From assembly GCA_018262245.1 (NCBI GenBank), contig JAGTRV010000008.1, positions 1 to 36,196 of the forward strand: 36,196 bases of DNA. The letters run 5' to 3'. The notes under the pieces were generated by a model. That model was not told the DNA's origin, did no database searches, and saw nothing but the letters and a program-made list of their open reading frames with translations. The translations under genes and the position numbers were made by a program. Origin of the DNA: Pseudomonadota bacterium. GTDB taxonomy: Bacteria > Pseudomonadota > Gammaproteobacteria > Burkholderiales > Rhodocyclaceae. Below are positions 19,198-32,290 of this stretch, in pieces (the stretch's first letter is position 1; every line of letters begins with the position of its first letter).

Positions 19198-20488
19198 GGC
19201 GCATGACTTCCTCGATCTCGGCCACCGTTTTCGGCGCCGTGGTGAAGATGTCACAACCATTCTCCGTGACGCGCACGTCGTCCTCGATGCGGATGCCGAT
19301 GCCGGCTAGTGCTGGCGGGATGTCGGTGCCGGGGCGGATGTAGAGGCCGGGTTCGACGGTCAGGGTCATGCCTGGCTGCAAGGTCGTCCATGCGTCGCCG
19401 ACCTTGTATTCGCCGGCGTCGTGCACATCCAGCCCGAGCCAGTGGCCGGTGCGGTGCATGTAGAAGCGCTTGTAATCACCTTTTTCGATCAGGTTATCAA
19501 GGTTGCCGGTGAGCAGCTTGAGGTCGATCAGGCCTTGAGTCAGCACGCGGACGGCGGCATCGTGGCCTTCCATGAAATGGCGACCTGGCGCGGTGGCGGC
19601 GACGGCCGCCGTCTGTGCGGCGAGGACGATTTCGTACACATCCTTCTGCGCGGGGTTGAAGCGGCCATTGACCGGGAAAGTACGGGTGATGTCGGCGGCG
19701 TAACCGTCTACTTCGCAACCTGCGTCGATCAGGACCAGGGTGTGGTCGTTGAGTACCTTGTCGTTCGACACGTAATGCAGCACGCAGGCGTTGGCGCCGC
19801 CGGCAACGATGGGCGTGTAGGCATGGGCATCGGCACCGCGCTTGCGGAATTCGTAAGTCAGTTCGGCTTCCAGTTCGTACTCGGCCATGCCGGGGCGGCA
19901 GGCGCGCATGGCGCGGGCGTGGCCGGCGCTGGCAATATCGGCCGAGCGTTGCTGGATGCCGGCCTCTGCACTGTCCTTGACCAGGCGCATGGCGTCGAGT
20001 TCGGCGCGCAGGTCATGAATGGCACGCGGCGCCCGCTTGCCAGCCCGGGTCTGGGCGCGGACTTCGTTCAGGGCCTTGGCGATCCGGGTATCCCATTCGG
20101 TGTCGTGACCGATGGCGTGCCACAGCGTGTCGCGGTCGACGAGGAACTCGGCCAGTTTCTTGTCGAGTTGCTCGATCGGATAGGCAGCGTCGAAGCCGAA
20201 GGCGGTTTTTGCCGCTTTCGGGCCGTAGCGATAGCCGTCCCATATTTCGCGTTCTTCATGCTTTTCGCGGCAGAAGAGGATGGATTTCGGCTTCTTGCCG
20301 CCGATCAGCACGACGACTGCTTCCGGTTCCGGGAAGCCGGTCAGATACCAGAAATAGCTGTCGAATCGGTAAAGATGATGCGCATCGCGATTGCGGATGA
20401 CTTCCGGGGCGGTGGGTACGATGGCGACGCCGTCGCCGATGGTCTTCAGCAGGCGCTTGCGGCGGGCGAGAAAGTGGGCGTGGGTCAT
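19190..20488 (-). CDS. pepP: Xaa-Pro aminopeptidase (aminopeptidase P)
   Basis: RRKRLLKTIGDGVAIVPTAPE..., VLIDAGCEVDGYAADITRTFPVNGRF, HRTGHWLGLDVHDAGEY, LTVEPGLYI, RIEDDVRVTENGCDIFT. Confidence 0.95.
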   Translation of the reverse strand: MTHAHFLARRKRLLKTIGDGVAIVPTAPEVIRNRDAHHLYRFDSYFWYLTGFPEPEAVVVLIGGKKPKSILFCREKHEEREIWDGYRYGPKAAKTAFGFDAAYPIEQLDKKLAEFLVDRDTLWHAIGHDTEWDTRIAKALNEVRAQTRAGKRAPRAIHDLRAELDAMRLVKDSAEAGIQQRSADIASAGHARAMRACRPGMAEYELEAELTYEFRKRGADAHAYTPIVAGGANACVLHYVSNDKVLNDHTLVLIDAGCEVDGYAADITRTFPVNGRFNPAQKDVYEIVLAAQTAAVAATAPGRHFMEGHDAAVRVLTQGLIDLKLLTGNLDNLIEKGDYKRFYMHRTGHWLGLDVHDAGEYKVGDAWTTLQPGMTLTVEPGLYIRPGTDIPPALAGIGIRIEDDVRVTENGCDIFTTAPKTVAEIEEVMRHD

Positions 20489-21156
20489 GGGGTTCTCAGT
20501 TCGGCATCCAATTCAGCCAGGCGTTGCGGCGTTCCAACGTCGACCCAGCGGCCAGCGAAGCGTTCCCCTGTCAGTGTGCCGAGGCGAATTGCATTGTCGA
20601 GCAGCGGGCGTAACTTCATTACCGTGCCCGGCTTTACGTCAGCGAAGAAGGTGGGGGAAAAAACGCCGACGCCAGCATAAGTCAGCGTTTGCTCGCCGTT
20701 GGCGTAAATCACCCGCTCGCCGTCCAGGCTGAAATCGCCACCGGCGTGGTGGCTCGGGTTGGCGACCATGACGAGATGGGCTTTTTTCGACGCGCGTTGC
20801 CGGGCTTGGTCGAAGTCCCAGTCGCAGAAGACATCGCCATTGACCACCAGGAAGGGCTCGTCGCCGAGCAGCGGCAGGGCGGTGGCGATGCCGCCGGCGG
20901 TTTCCAGGGCGCCCGGCGGCTCGGGAGAGTACTGGATGTGCAGGCCCCATTGCGAACCGTCGCCCAGCGCCTGTTCTATCTGCGCGCCGAGGTGGGCGTG
21001 GTTGATGACGATGTCGCGAAATCCCGCCGCCGCCAGTCGTTCCAGATGCCAGGCGATCAGCGGCTTGCCGCCGGCCAGCAGCAGCGGCTTGGGCGTGTGG
21101 TCGGTCAGCGGCCGCATGCGTTCGCCGCGGCCGGCGGCGAGGATCATCGCTTTCAT
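20485..21156 (-). CDS. murU: Nucleotidyltransferase, MurU-like (N-acetylmuramate-1-phosphate uridylyltransferase)
   Basis: MKAMILAAGRGERMRPLTDHTPKPLLLAGGKPLIAWHLERL, FLVVNGDVFCDWDF; adjacent to AmgK-like kinase. Confidence 0.85.
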   Translation of the reverse strand: MKAMILAAGRGERMRPLTDHTPKPLLLAGGKPLIAWHLERLAAAGFRDIVINHAHLGAQIEQALGDGSQWGLHIQYSPEPPGALETAGGIATALPLLGDEPFLVVNGDVFCDWDFDQARQRASKKAHLVMVANPSHHAGGDFSLDGERVIYANGEQTLTYAGVGVFSPTFFADVKPGTVMKLRPLLDNAIRLGTLTGERFAGRWVDVGTPQRLAELDAELRTP

Positions 21157-21162
21157 CGGCGT

Positions 21163-22188
21163 CTATTTGTAGCGGTAGCCGATCTGCTCGGTGTTGCCTT
21201 CGAGGCGGTCGAGCAGGTTCTGCAGGGGTTTTAGCTGGATGTAACGGCTGGCGGTCTTGCGGGCGTAATTGATGAAGCGCGGCAGGTCTTCGCTGTATTT
21301 TTCCTTGCCGTCGCGGTACTTCAGGCGGCAGAAGATGCCGAGCACCTTGAGATGACGCTGCAGGCCCATCAGTTCGTATTCGCGCCAGAAGGCACCGAAG
21401 TCCTCGCGCACCGGCAGGCCGGCGGCGCGGGCCTTTTCCCAGTAGCGGACGACCCAGTCAATTTCCTGTTCTTCATCCCAGGAGATGAAGGCATCGCGGA
21501 ACAGCGAGACGACGTCGTAGGTAATCGGCCCCATCACGGCGTCCTGGAAGTCGATGATGCCCGGCGTCAGGCGCTCGGCGCTCTCGACCACCATCAGGTT
21601 GCGCGGCATGAAGTCGCGATGGACGAAAACCTTGGGCTGGCCGAGCGCCGAGTTGATCAGGTACTTGAAGGTGCGATCGAGCATGATCTTGTCTTCGTCG
21701 GCCAGTTCGATGCCGAGGTGACGGCCGATGAACCATTCCGGGAAGAGGTCGAGTTCGCGGCGCAGCAGGGTGCCGTCGTAGGGCGGCAGGACGCCGGCCG
21801 TGGTGGACAGTTGCCATTGAATCAGCGTGTCGAGTACCGGTCGGATCAGGAAGTCGGCCAAGCTGAGGTCGGCGTTGATGGCGTCGAGGTAGCCAATGCG
21901 GCCGAGGTCGGTCAGGACCAGGAAACCATTGTCGAGATCCTTGTCGAGAATGCGCGGCGCGGCGAGATCAGCCTTGGCCAACAGCCCGGCGACATGGATG
22001 AAGGGCTTGCAGTCCTCTTTTTCCGGCGGAGCGTCCATCAGGATGCGCGTCTGACCATCCGGCCAGGTTAGGCGAAAATAGCGGCGGAAACTGGCATCGG
22101 CCGAGGCCGGGGTGATCCGGACGGATTGCTCGGGAAAGCGACTGGCAACCCAGTCGGTAACAAGTTGATCGCGCGGCGTGGCTTGCAT
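21163..22188 (-). CDS. amgK: Aminoglycoside-phosphotransferase-fold sugar kinase, AmgK-like
   Basis: PASADASFRRYFRLTWPDGQTRILMDAPPEKEDCKPFI, FVHRDFMPRNLMV, GIIDFQDAVMGPITYDVVSLFRDAF. Confidence 0.87.
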   Translation of the reverse strand: MQATPRDQLVTDWVASRFPEQSVRITPASADASFRRYFRLTWPDGQTRILMDAPPEKEDCKPFIHVAGLLAKADLAAPRILDKDLDNGFLVLTDLGRIGYLDAINADLSLADFLIRPVLDTLIQWQLSTTAGVLPPYDGTLLRRELDLFPEWFIGRHLGIELADEDKIMLDRTFKYLINSALGQPKVFVHRDFMPRNLMVVESAERLTPGIIDFQDAVMGPITYDVVSLFRDAFISWDEEQEIDWVVRYWEKARAAGLPVREDFGAFWREYELMGLQRHLKVLGIFCRLKYRDGKEKYSEDLPRFINYARKTASRYIQLKPLQNLLDRLEGNTEQIGYRYK

Positions 22189-22231
22189 AAGCGGGTAGGC
22201 TTCGGTTCGTTGTAAAATGGCGCGATTTTAA

Positions 22232-26141
<3,910 letters not shown>

Positions 26142-26142
<1 letters not shown>

Positions 26143-27131
26143 TGCACCCGCTTATTGCCGTCACCAGCGGTGAACCGGCCGGCATCGGGCCGGAGCTTTG
26201 TTTGCGGCTGGCCGACTACGATGGTGCTGCCCATCCGGTGGTTCTTGGTGATCGTTCTCTCCTTGAGGCGCGCGCGTCTCAGCTCGGGTTGAACGTGGCT
26301 TTTCGCGACTACACCGCGGGACAAGCTCAAGCGCCAGGGAACCTCGACGTGCTGCACATTCCTCTGGCGGTTTCATCGCAGGCTGGCCAGCTGGATGCGG
26401 CCAACGGCCTCTATGTCCTTTCCCTGCTCGACCGCGCGCTGGCCGGCTGTCAATCCGGCGAATTCGCTGCGATGGCGACAGCGCCGGTGCACAAGGGGGT
26501 GGTCAACGAAGCCGGTGTGCATTTCACCGGTCACACCGAATACCTTGCTGAAAAAACCGACACGCCGCTGGTCGTCATGATGCTGGCCGGTGACACTGAA
26601 CGCGGGCCGCTGCGCGTTGCCCTGGTGACAACGCACCTGCCATTGAAAGATGTGCCGGCAGCGATTACTGCCGAGGTGCTGGAAAAAACGCTGCGCATCC
26701 TGCATGCCGACCTGCGCGCCAAATACGGCCTTGCCCAGCCGCGTATCCTGGTTGCCGGCCTCAACCCGCACGCTGGTGAAGGCGGTTATCTCGGCATGGA
26801 AGAAATCGAAGTCATCACGCCGGTACTGCAAAAGCTGCGGGCCGAGGGCATGGCGCTGTCCGGCCCTTACCCGGCCGATACCATGTTTACGCCACCTATC
26901 CTCGCCCAGGGCGACGCGGTGCTCGCCATGTATCACGACCAGGGGCTGACCGCATTGAAGTACGCCACTTTCGGCAAAGGCATCAACGTCACGCTTGGCC
27001 TGCCCATCATTCGCACCTCGGTCGATCACGGAACCGCATTGGAATTGGCCGGTACCGGCAAGGCCGATCCGGGCAGCCTGTTCGAATCGATTGCCGAAGC
27101 GGCACGCATGGCTCAAAGGAGCATTCAATGA
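26142..27131 (+). CDS. pdxA: 4-hydroxythreonine-4-phosphate dehydrogenase
   Basis: [74 protein letters not shown]. Confidence 0.96.
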
Positions 27132-27895
27132 AAGGCCACGTCGCCCGCAAACGCTTCGGCCAGAATTTCCTCGTGGATCAAGGCATCATTGCCGCCATCA
27201 TCTCGGCCGTTGATCCGAAACGTGACGAAACCGTGGTCGAAATCGGCCCAGGTCTGGGCGCCATTACCGAGCCGCTGATGGCTCGTGTCGATCACCTGCA
27301 TGTCGTCGAAATCGACCGCGATCTGATCGCCCGGCTGAAAAAACAGCATACGCCAGAGCGCATGACCGTTCATGAGGGCGATGCGCTGGCCTTCGATTTC
27401 GCCAGTATCGGCAAGAATTTGCGTCTTGTCGGCAACCTGCCCTACAACATCTCGACGCCCCTGCTCTTCCATCTTGCCGAGTACGTCGACGTCGTCCATG
27501 ACATGCACTTCATGCTGCAGAAGGAAGTGGTCGAGCGCATGGTGGCCGAGCCGGGCAATGCTGATTTCGGTCGGATGTCGGTGATGCTGCAATACCGCTT
27601 CTATCTGGAATGGCTGATCGACGTGCCGCCGGAAAGCTTCGATCCGCCGCCCAAGGTCCAGTCGGCCGTCGTCCGCCTGATTCCGAAGCCCGTTTCCGAG
27701 TTGAATGCCAAGAGCCAGGAAAAACTGTCGCAGGTCGCGCTGACCGCGTTCTCGCAACGCCGAAAAATGCTCCGCAACACAATGAAGACCCTGCTCAGCG
27801 ATGCCGCCTTCGCCGAGCTCGGCATCGATCCGACCTGCCGGCCGGAAGACGTTTCGGTCGAGGATTACGTCCGCATCGCCAACTATCTGAGCTGA
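27128..27895 (+). CDS. rsmA: 16S rRNA (adenine(1518)-N6/adenine(1519)-N6)-dimethyltransferase
   Basis: [58 protein letters not shown]. Confidence 0.97.
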   Translation: MKGHVARKRFGQNFLVDQGIIAAIISAVDPKRDETVVEIGPGLGAITEPLMARVDHLHVVEIDRDLIARLKKQHTPERMTVHEGDALAFDFASIGKNLRLVGNLPYNISTPLLFHLAEYVDVVHDMHFMLQKEVVERMVAEPGNADFGRMSVMLQYRFYLEWLIDVPPESFDPPPKVQSAVVRLIPKPVSELNAKSQEKLSQVALTAFSQRRKMLRNTMKTLLSDAAFAELGIDPTCRPEDVSVEDYVRIANYLS

Positions 27896-27918
27896 CGCCC
27901 GCTGCTCGCCGGGAATGA

Positions 27919-27942
27919 AAAAACCCGCCAAGGCGGGTTTTT
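27919..27942. terminator. Bidirectional intrinsic terminator between rsmA (+) and the DUF2892 gene (-)
   Basis: AAAAACCCGCC-AA-GGCGGGTTTTT; A- and T-runs on both sides of a GC stem. Confidence 0.85.
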
Positions 27943-27961
27943 GTTTGGGGTCTTGGCCAAA

Positions 27962-28153
27962 TTACTTTTGCGTCGGGCAGGTCTTGATACCGAGCAGCGT
28001 GTAGGCCGGGCACCAGCCCATCAACCCTGTTGCGAGAGGGACGATGCCGATGTAGCCCCAGACCGGCAGCATGCCGGCTGCGGTGGCGCCGATCAGGCCG
28101 GCGCCGGCTACGATACGAATGATTTTGTCGATACCGCCAACATTTGCAGCCAT
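27962..28153 (-). CDS. DUF2892 / YgaP-type small inner-membrane protein
   Basis: 63 aa MAANVGGIDKIIRIVAGAGLIGATAAGMLPVWGYIGIVPLATGLMGWCPAYTLLGIKTCPTQK. Confidence 0.88.
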   Translation of the reverse strand: MAANVGGIDKIIRIVAGAGLIGATAAGMLPVWGYIGIVPLATGLMGWCPAYTLLGIKTCPTQK

Positions 28154-28214
28154 GGTGTTTTCTCCGTCAGGTTATGTGTACAGCGCCAATGTAACGGGGC
28201 ATCGTGACAGCGTA

Positions 28215-28230
28215 TGTAACCTTGGTCACA
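28215..28230. promoter_or_regulatory. Candidate CRP-like operator upstream of the DUF2892 gene
   Basis: TGTAA-CCTTGG-TCACA (minus: TGTGA-CCAAGG-TTACA). Centre 28222.5 is 41.5 bp upstream of a TSS inferred from a TACATT -10-like box at 28188-28193 (minus). Confidence 0.5.
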
Positions 28231-28894
28231 CAGCCGCAAGTTTCTGCAAGCCGTCGCGATCGGTGACCGTCAGCTGTTCGCGGCCCAGCGTCACTATTCC
28301 TTGAGCGGCAAAGCCCTTGAGCAGGCGGCTGACAATTTCGCGGACGCTGCCCAGTTCGTCGGCCAGCTGTTGGTGGGTGACGATGAGCGTTGTTTCATTG
28401 CGAGCCAGGATCAGCTTGGCCAGTCGCTGGTCGAGCCGGGCAAAGGCGACCTCCTCGACAAGTTGCATCAGTTCGCCGATGCGGTCCGCAAACAGGTGAA
28501 AGACGAAATCCCGGAAAGGCGGATGCTCGACCATCAGTCGGGCGAATTCGGCGACCGGTATGGCGAGCAGCGTCAGCGGCGTTTCGGCGATGCCGCGGGC
28601 GTTGTAGTCGGTATGGCCGAGCAGGCAACTGGAGCTGATGATGCATGAACCGCCGGGGGGGACGCGATAAAGCATCAGCTCCCGCCCGCTGGCCGCCAGC
28701 TTGATGACCTTGATGCTGCCTTCGAGTAGCAGCGGAAATCCCTGGCAGGGCTGGTGTTCGGCAAAAACCTGGGTGCCGGCCGGCAAATGCATGATTGCCT
28801 GTGGCTGCAGCAGGGCTGCCAGACGTTCGGCCGGCAGGCCGGCCAGCGCCGGGTAGAGCGTGGTCAGCTTTTTCGTGTCCACCGTAGTGTCCAT
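28226..28894 (-). CDS. Crp/Fnr-family transcriptional regulator
   Basis: cNMP-binding-type domain plus HTH VTHQQLADELGSVREIVSRLLKGFAAQGIVTLGREQLTV. Confidence 0.92.
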   Translation of the reverse strand: MDTTVDTKKLTTLYPALAGLPAERLAALLQPQAIMHLPAGTQVFAEHQPCQGFPLLLEGSIKVIKLAASGRELMLYRVPPGGSCIISSSCLLGHTDYNARGIAETPLTLLAIPVAEFARLMVEHPPFRDFVFHLFADRIGELMQLVEEVAFARLDQRLAKLILARNETTLIVTHQQLADELGSVREIVSRLLKGFAAQGIVTLGREQLTVTDRDGLQKLAAV

Positions 28895-28897
28895 GAC

Positions 28898-29665
28898 TTA
28901 TCCGTCGATGCTGGCCCAGACCGGCGCGTGATCGGACGGACGCTCCAGCTTGCGCGGGGCGCGGTCGATGCCGGCAGCGCTGCATTTTGCGGCCAGTGGT
29001 GCGGAAAGCAGCACGTGGTCGATGCGCAGGCCGAGGTTTTTCTGGAAGCCCAGCATCCGGTAATCCCACCACGAGAAGGTTTTTTCCGGTTGCTCGAATA
29101 GCCGGAAACTGTCGCTCAGGCCGAGGCCGATGAAGCGCTGGAAGGCGGCGCGCTCGGGTTCGGAACAGAGAATGTTGCCGGCCCAGGCCTTGGGGTCGTG
29201 TACGTCGCGATCATCCGGCGCGATGTTGTAGTCGCCGCACAGGGCCAGCTTCGGATATTTGCTCATTTCTTCGCCGAGCCAGACGGCCAACGCGTCGAGC
29301 CAGCGTAGCTTGTAGTCGTATTTGTCGCTGCCGACGGCCTGGCCATTCGGCATGTAGGCGCAAACGACGCGGGTGTCGCCAACCGTGCCGCTGATCAGGC
29401 GTTTCTGTTCGTCCGGGAAGTGCGGATTACCGCAGATGACATCGTGAATCGGCTGGCGGGCGAGCAGGGCGACGCCGTTGTAGGTTTTCTGGCCGGAGAA
29501 AGCGACCTGGTAGCCGGCGGCCTCGATTTCGGCGCGCGGGAAGTTATGGTCTTCAAGCTTCAACTCCTGCAGGCACAAGGCATCCGGCTGAGCTGCGGCG
29601 AGCCAGTCGAGCAGGTGCGGCAGGCGGACCTTCAGGGAATTGACGTTCCAGCTGGCGATTTTCAC
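28898..29665 (-). CDS. xthA: Exodeoxyribonuclease III
   Basis: MKIASWNVNSLKVRLPHLLDWL, LCLQELKLED, YNGVALLAR, LCGDYNIAPDDRDVHDP, RIDHVLLS, PSDHAPVWA. Confidence 0.96.
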   Translation of the reverse strand: MKIASWNVNSLKVRLPHLLDWLAAAQPDALCLQELKLEDHNFPRAEIEAAGYQVAFSGQKTYNGVALLARQPIHDVICGNPHFPDEQKRLISGTVGDTRVVCAYMPNGQAVGSDKYDYKLRWLDALAVWLGEEMSKYPKLALCGDYNIAPDDRDVHDPKAWAGNILCSEPERAAFQRFIGLGLSDSFRLFEQPEKTFSWWDYRMLGFQKNLGLRIDHVLLSAPLAAKCSAAGIDRAPRKLERPSDHAPVWASIDG

Positions 29666-30150
29666 TTGCTGAGACCGCCGGAAGGTTTGCTGCCGTAGGC
29701 GGCCGTCTTCGGATAGCCGGCCAGGTCGAGCAGGTTGTCGTAGGCTGCTGCCTCGAAGCCGCGGAAGCGCTGATTGCCGACCTTCAGTGCGGGCACGGCG
29801 GCGTCACCGACCAATTGCTTCAGTTCGTCGATTTCAGCTTGTGTCTGCAGCATTTTCTCGGTGAAGGGAACGCCGCGGCCATTCAGCAGATCGCGGGCCT
29901 GCTTGCAGCCATCGACGCATTCGGCTGAGGTGTACAAGGTGACCGGAAATGCTTCGGCCGCTTTTTTGGTGGCGAAGCTCTGGTTGTCGCCGGCTTCCGC
30001 TTTTCCGCCATTTTTGACAACACCTTTGGTTTTGCCTGGCGGGGGCGTGTCGGAGACGACCGTGCGGCCGCCTGAGTCGAGCCAGCGGTAGGTGTCCGCT
30101 TGGGCAAAGGTGGCCGCCAGTGTCAGGCACAGCATGAGCAGGTAACGCAT
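29662..30150 (-). CDS. Exported DUF4124-type / glutaredoxin-like protein
   Basis: Signal peptide, ADTYRWLDSGGRTVVSDTPPPG (DUF4124-like), then glutaredoxin-like VTLYTSAECVDGCKQARDLLNGRGVPF...VPALKVGNQRFRGFE; overlaps xthA by 4 bp. Confidence 0.8.
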   Translation of the reverse strand: MRYLLMLCLTLAATFAQADTYRWLDSGGRTVVSDTPPPGKTKGVVKNGGKAEAGDNQSFATKKAAEAFPVTLYTSAECVDGCKQARDLLNGRGVPFTEKMLQTQAEIDELKQLVGDAAVPALKVGNQRFRGFEAAAYDNLLDLAGYPKTAAYGSKPSGGLSK

Positions 30151-30174
30151 TATTCTCTCCCTCGTTTGAGCTGC

Positions 30175-32229
30175 TTAGGCCGCAATCATACCGCTATGAC
30201 GGAGCAGTGCATCGACGCTCGGTTCGCGCCCACGGAAGGCCTTGAACGACTCGATGGCCGGACGCGAGCCGCCAACCGACAGGATTTCATCGAGGAAGCG
30301 CTTGCCCACTGTGGCATCGAAGGGATCGCCGGCCTCTTCGAAGGCGGCGTAGGCATCGGCCGACAGCACTTCCGCCCACTTGTAGCTGAAGTAACCGGCC
30401 CCATAACCGCCGCCGAAAATGTGCGAGAAGCTGTTCGGGAAGCGGTGCCATTCGGGCGGAATCAGCACGGCGACTTCCTTGCGTACGTCCTTGAGCACGT
30501 CCATCACGGTCAATCCGGATTTTGGGTCAAGATCGGAATGGATCAGCATGTCGAACAGCGAGAACTCGATCTGGCGCACGGCCATCATGCCGCTCTGGAA
30601 ATTCTTGGCGGCCAGCATCTTGTCGAACAGTTCGCACGGCAACGTCGCACCGGTATCGACGTGGGCCGTCATGCCGGACACGACGTCCCATTCCCAGCAG
30701 TAGTTTTCCATGAACTGCGAGGGCAGCTCGACGGCATCCCACTCGACGCCATGAATGCCCGAAACGCCGAGCTCTTCGCCACGGGTCAGCAGGTGGTGCA
30801 GGCCGTGGCCGGTTTCGTGGAACAGGGTGGTCACTTCGTCGTGCGTGAAGGTGGCCGGTTTGCCGCCGACCGGGCGAGCGAAATTGCAGTTCAGGTAGGC
30901 AATCGGCTTCTGGATGCCGGTGACGGTGCGGCGGCGCGAGCGGGCTTCATCCATCCAGGCACCGCCACGCTTGGTTTCGCGGGCGTAGAGGTCGAGGTAG
31001 AACTGGCCGACCAGATCGCCGGTCGGCGTTTCCAGCCGGTAGAAGCGGACGTCCTCATGCCAGACCGGCGCCGTGTCCGGCTTGACCTTGACGTTGAACA
31101 GGCTCTCGATGACCTTGAACAGGCCGCCGAGCACCTTGGGCTCGGTGAAATACTGCTTCACTTCCTGCTCGGAGAAAGCGTAGCGGGCCTGCAGCAGCTT
31201 TTCGGATACATAGGCGGCATCCCACGGCTGGAAGTCGTTCAGACCCAGTTCATCCTTGGCGAAAGCGCGCAGCTCGGCAATGTCCTTGGCGGCGAACGGC
31301 TTGGCCTTGGCTGCCAGTTCGCGCAGGAAAGCCAGCACCTGGGCCGGCGTGTCGGCCATCTTGGGGGCCAGTGATACTTCGGCGAAATTGTTGAAGCCGA
31401 GCATCCTGGCGTCTTCCTGACGCAGTTCGAGCATGCGCTGGATGATCGGCGTATTGTCCCATTCCGGCTTGCTGGAGCCGTCGTGGAATTCGGCGGCGCG
31501 CGTCGCGTAGGCGCGGTACATCCGGGCACGCAGCTCGCGGCTGTCGGCATACTGCATGACCGGGCCGTAGGACGGGGCCTGCAGGCTGAAACGCCAACCA
31601 TCGACGCCGGCTTTTTCGGCCGCGGTCTTCGCGGCTTCCTTGGCGTCGTCGGGCAGGCCGGCGAGCTGTGCTTCGTCGGTGATGACTTCGGCGAACGCGT
31701 TGGTCGCGTCGAGCAGGTTTTCGGCAAATTTGGCAGACAGCTGCGATAGCTCTTCCATGATGGCCTGGAAGCGCGGCTTCTGGTCTTCCGGCAATTCAGC
31801 ACCAGAAAGGCGGAAATCGCGCACCTCGTTATTGATGATCTTTTTCTGTTCGATGCTCAGCGTCGCGTATTCGGCACTTTCACGCAGGGCCTTGTACTTC
31901 TCGAACAGTTTCAGGTTCTGGCCGAGTTCGGCGTAGAAGCGCGACACCTCGGGCAGCATTTCGTTGTAGGCCTCGCGCCAGGCAGGCACGTCATTGACTG
32001 AATGCAGGTGGCCGACAATGCCCCAGGCGCGGCCGAAAGGCTCCAGACCGTCGGACAGCGCCCCGGCGAATTCCGGCCAGGTGGCGGGCGTGCTGTCGGC
32101 GGTCAGGCGCTCGATCAGCGCCTTGCCTTCGGCCAGCAGGGATTCGATGGCTGGTTTGACGTGTTCGGGCTGGATCAGGTCGAAGCGGGGCAGGTCGGAG
32201 AAATCGAGGAGCGGGTTGCTGGCGGTCAT
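30175..32229 (-). CDS. prlC: Oligopeptidase A (M3 family)
   Basis: 684 aa; TLFHETGHGLHHLLTR (HExGH), SGIHGVEWDAVELPSQFMENYCWE, FGGGYGAGYFSYKWAEVLSADAYAAF. Confidence 0.97.
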   Translation of the reverse strand: MTASNPLLDFSDLPRFDLIQPEHVKPAIESLLAEGKALIERLTADSTPATWPEFAGALSDGLEPFGRAWGIVGHLHSVNDVPAWREAYNEMLPEVSRFYAELGQNLKLFEKYKALRESAEYATLSIEQKKIINNEVRDFRLSGAELPEDQKPRFQAIMEELSQLSAKFAENLLDATNAFAEVITDEAQLAGLPDDAKEAAKTAAEKAGVDGWRFSLQAPSYGPVMQYADSRELRARMYRAYATRAAEFHDGSSKPEWDNTPIIQRMLELRQEDARMLGFNNFAEVSLAPKMADTPAQVLAFLRELAAKAKPFAAKDIAELRAFAKDELGLNDFQPWDAAYVSEKLLQARYAFSEQEVKQYFTEPKVLGGLFKVIESLFNVKVKPDTAPVWHEDVRFYRLETPTGDLVGQFYLDLYARETKRGGAWMDEARSRRRTVTGIQKPIAYLNCNFARPVGGKPATFTHDEVTTLFHETGHGLHHLLTRGEELGVSGIHGVEWDAVELPSQFMENYCWEWDVVSGMTAHVDTGATLPCELFDKMLAAKNFQSGMMAVRQIEFSLFDMLIHSDLDPKSGLTVMDVLKDVRKEVAVLIPPEWHRFPNSFSHIFGGGYGAGYFSYKWAEVLSADAYAAFEEAGDPFDATVGKRFLDEILSVGGSRPAIESFKAFRGREPSVDALLRHSGMIAA

Positions 32230-32245
32230 GGTCGTCGGGGCAATG

Positions 32246-32268
32246 AAAAAGGGCGGTCTGCGCCGCCC
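32246..32268 (-). terminator. Terminator-like hairpin between the DUF2189 gene and prlC
   Basis: Minus strand GGGCGG-CGCAGA-CCGCCC followed by TTTTT; ends about 16 nt before the prlC ATG. Confidence 0.6.
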
Positions 32269-32290
32269 GTTTGGGAAAGGGAGAATGTGT

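Noticed and set aside
19421-20680. 419-aa plus-strand ORF antisense to pepP
   Set aside because: Shadow ORF; pepP has full metal-ligand motifs on the opposite strand.
26373-27128. 251-aa minus-strand ORF antisense to pdxA
   Set aside because: Shadow frame without domain content; pdxA is clear.
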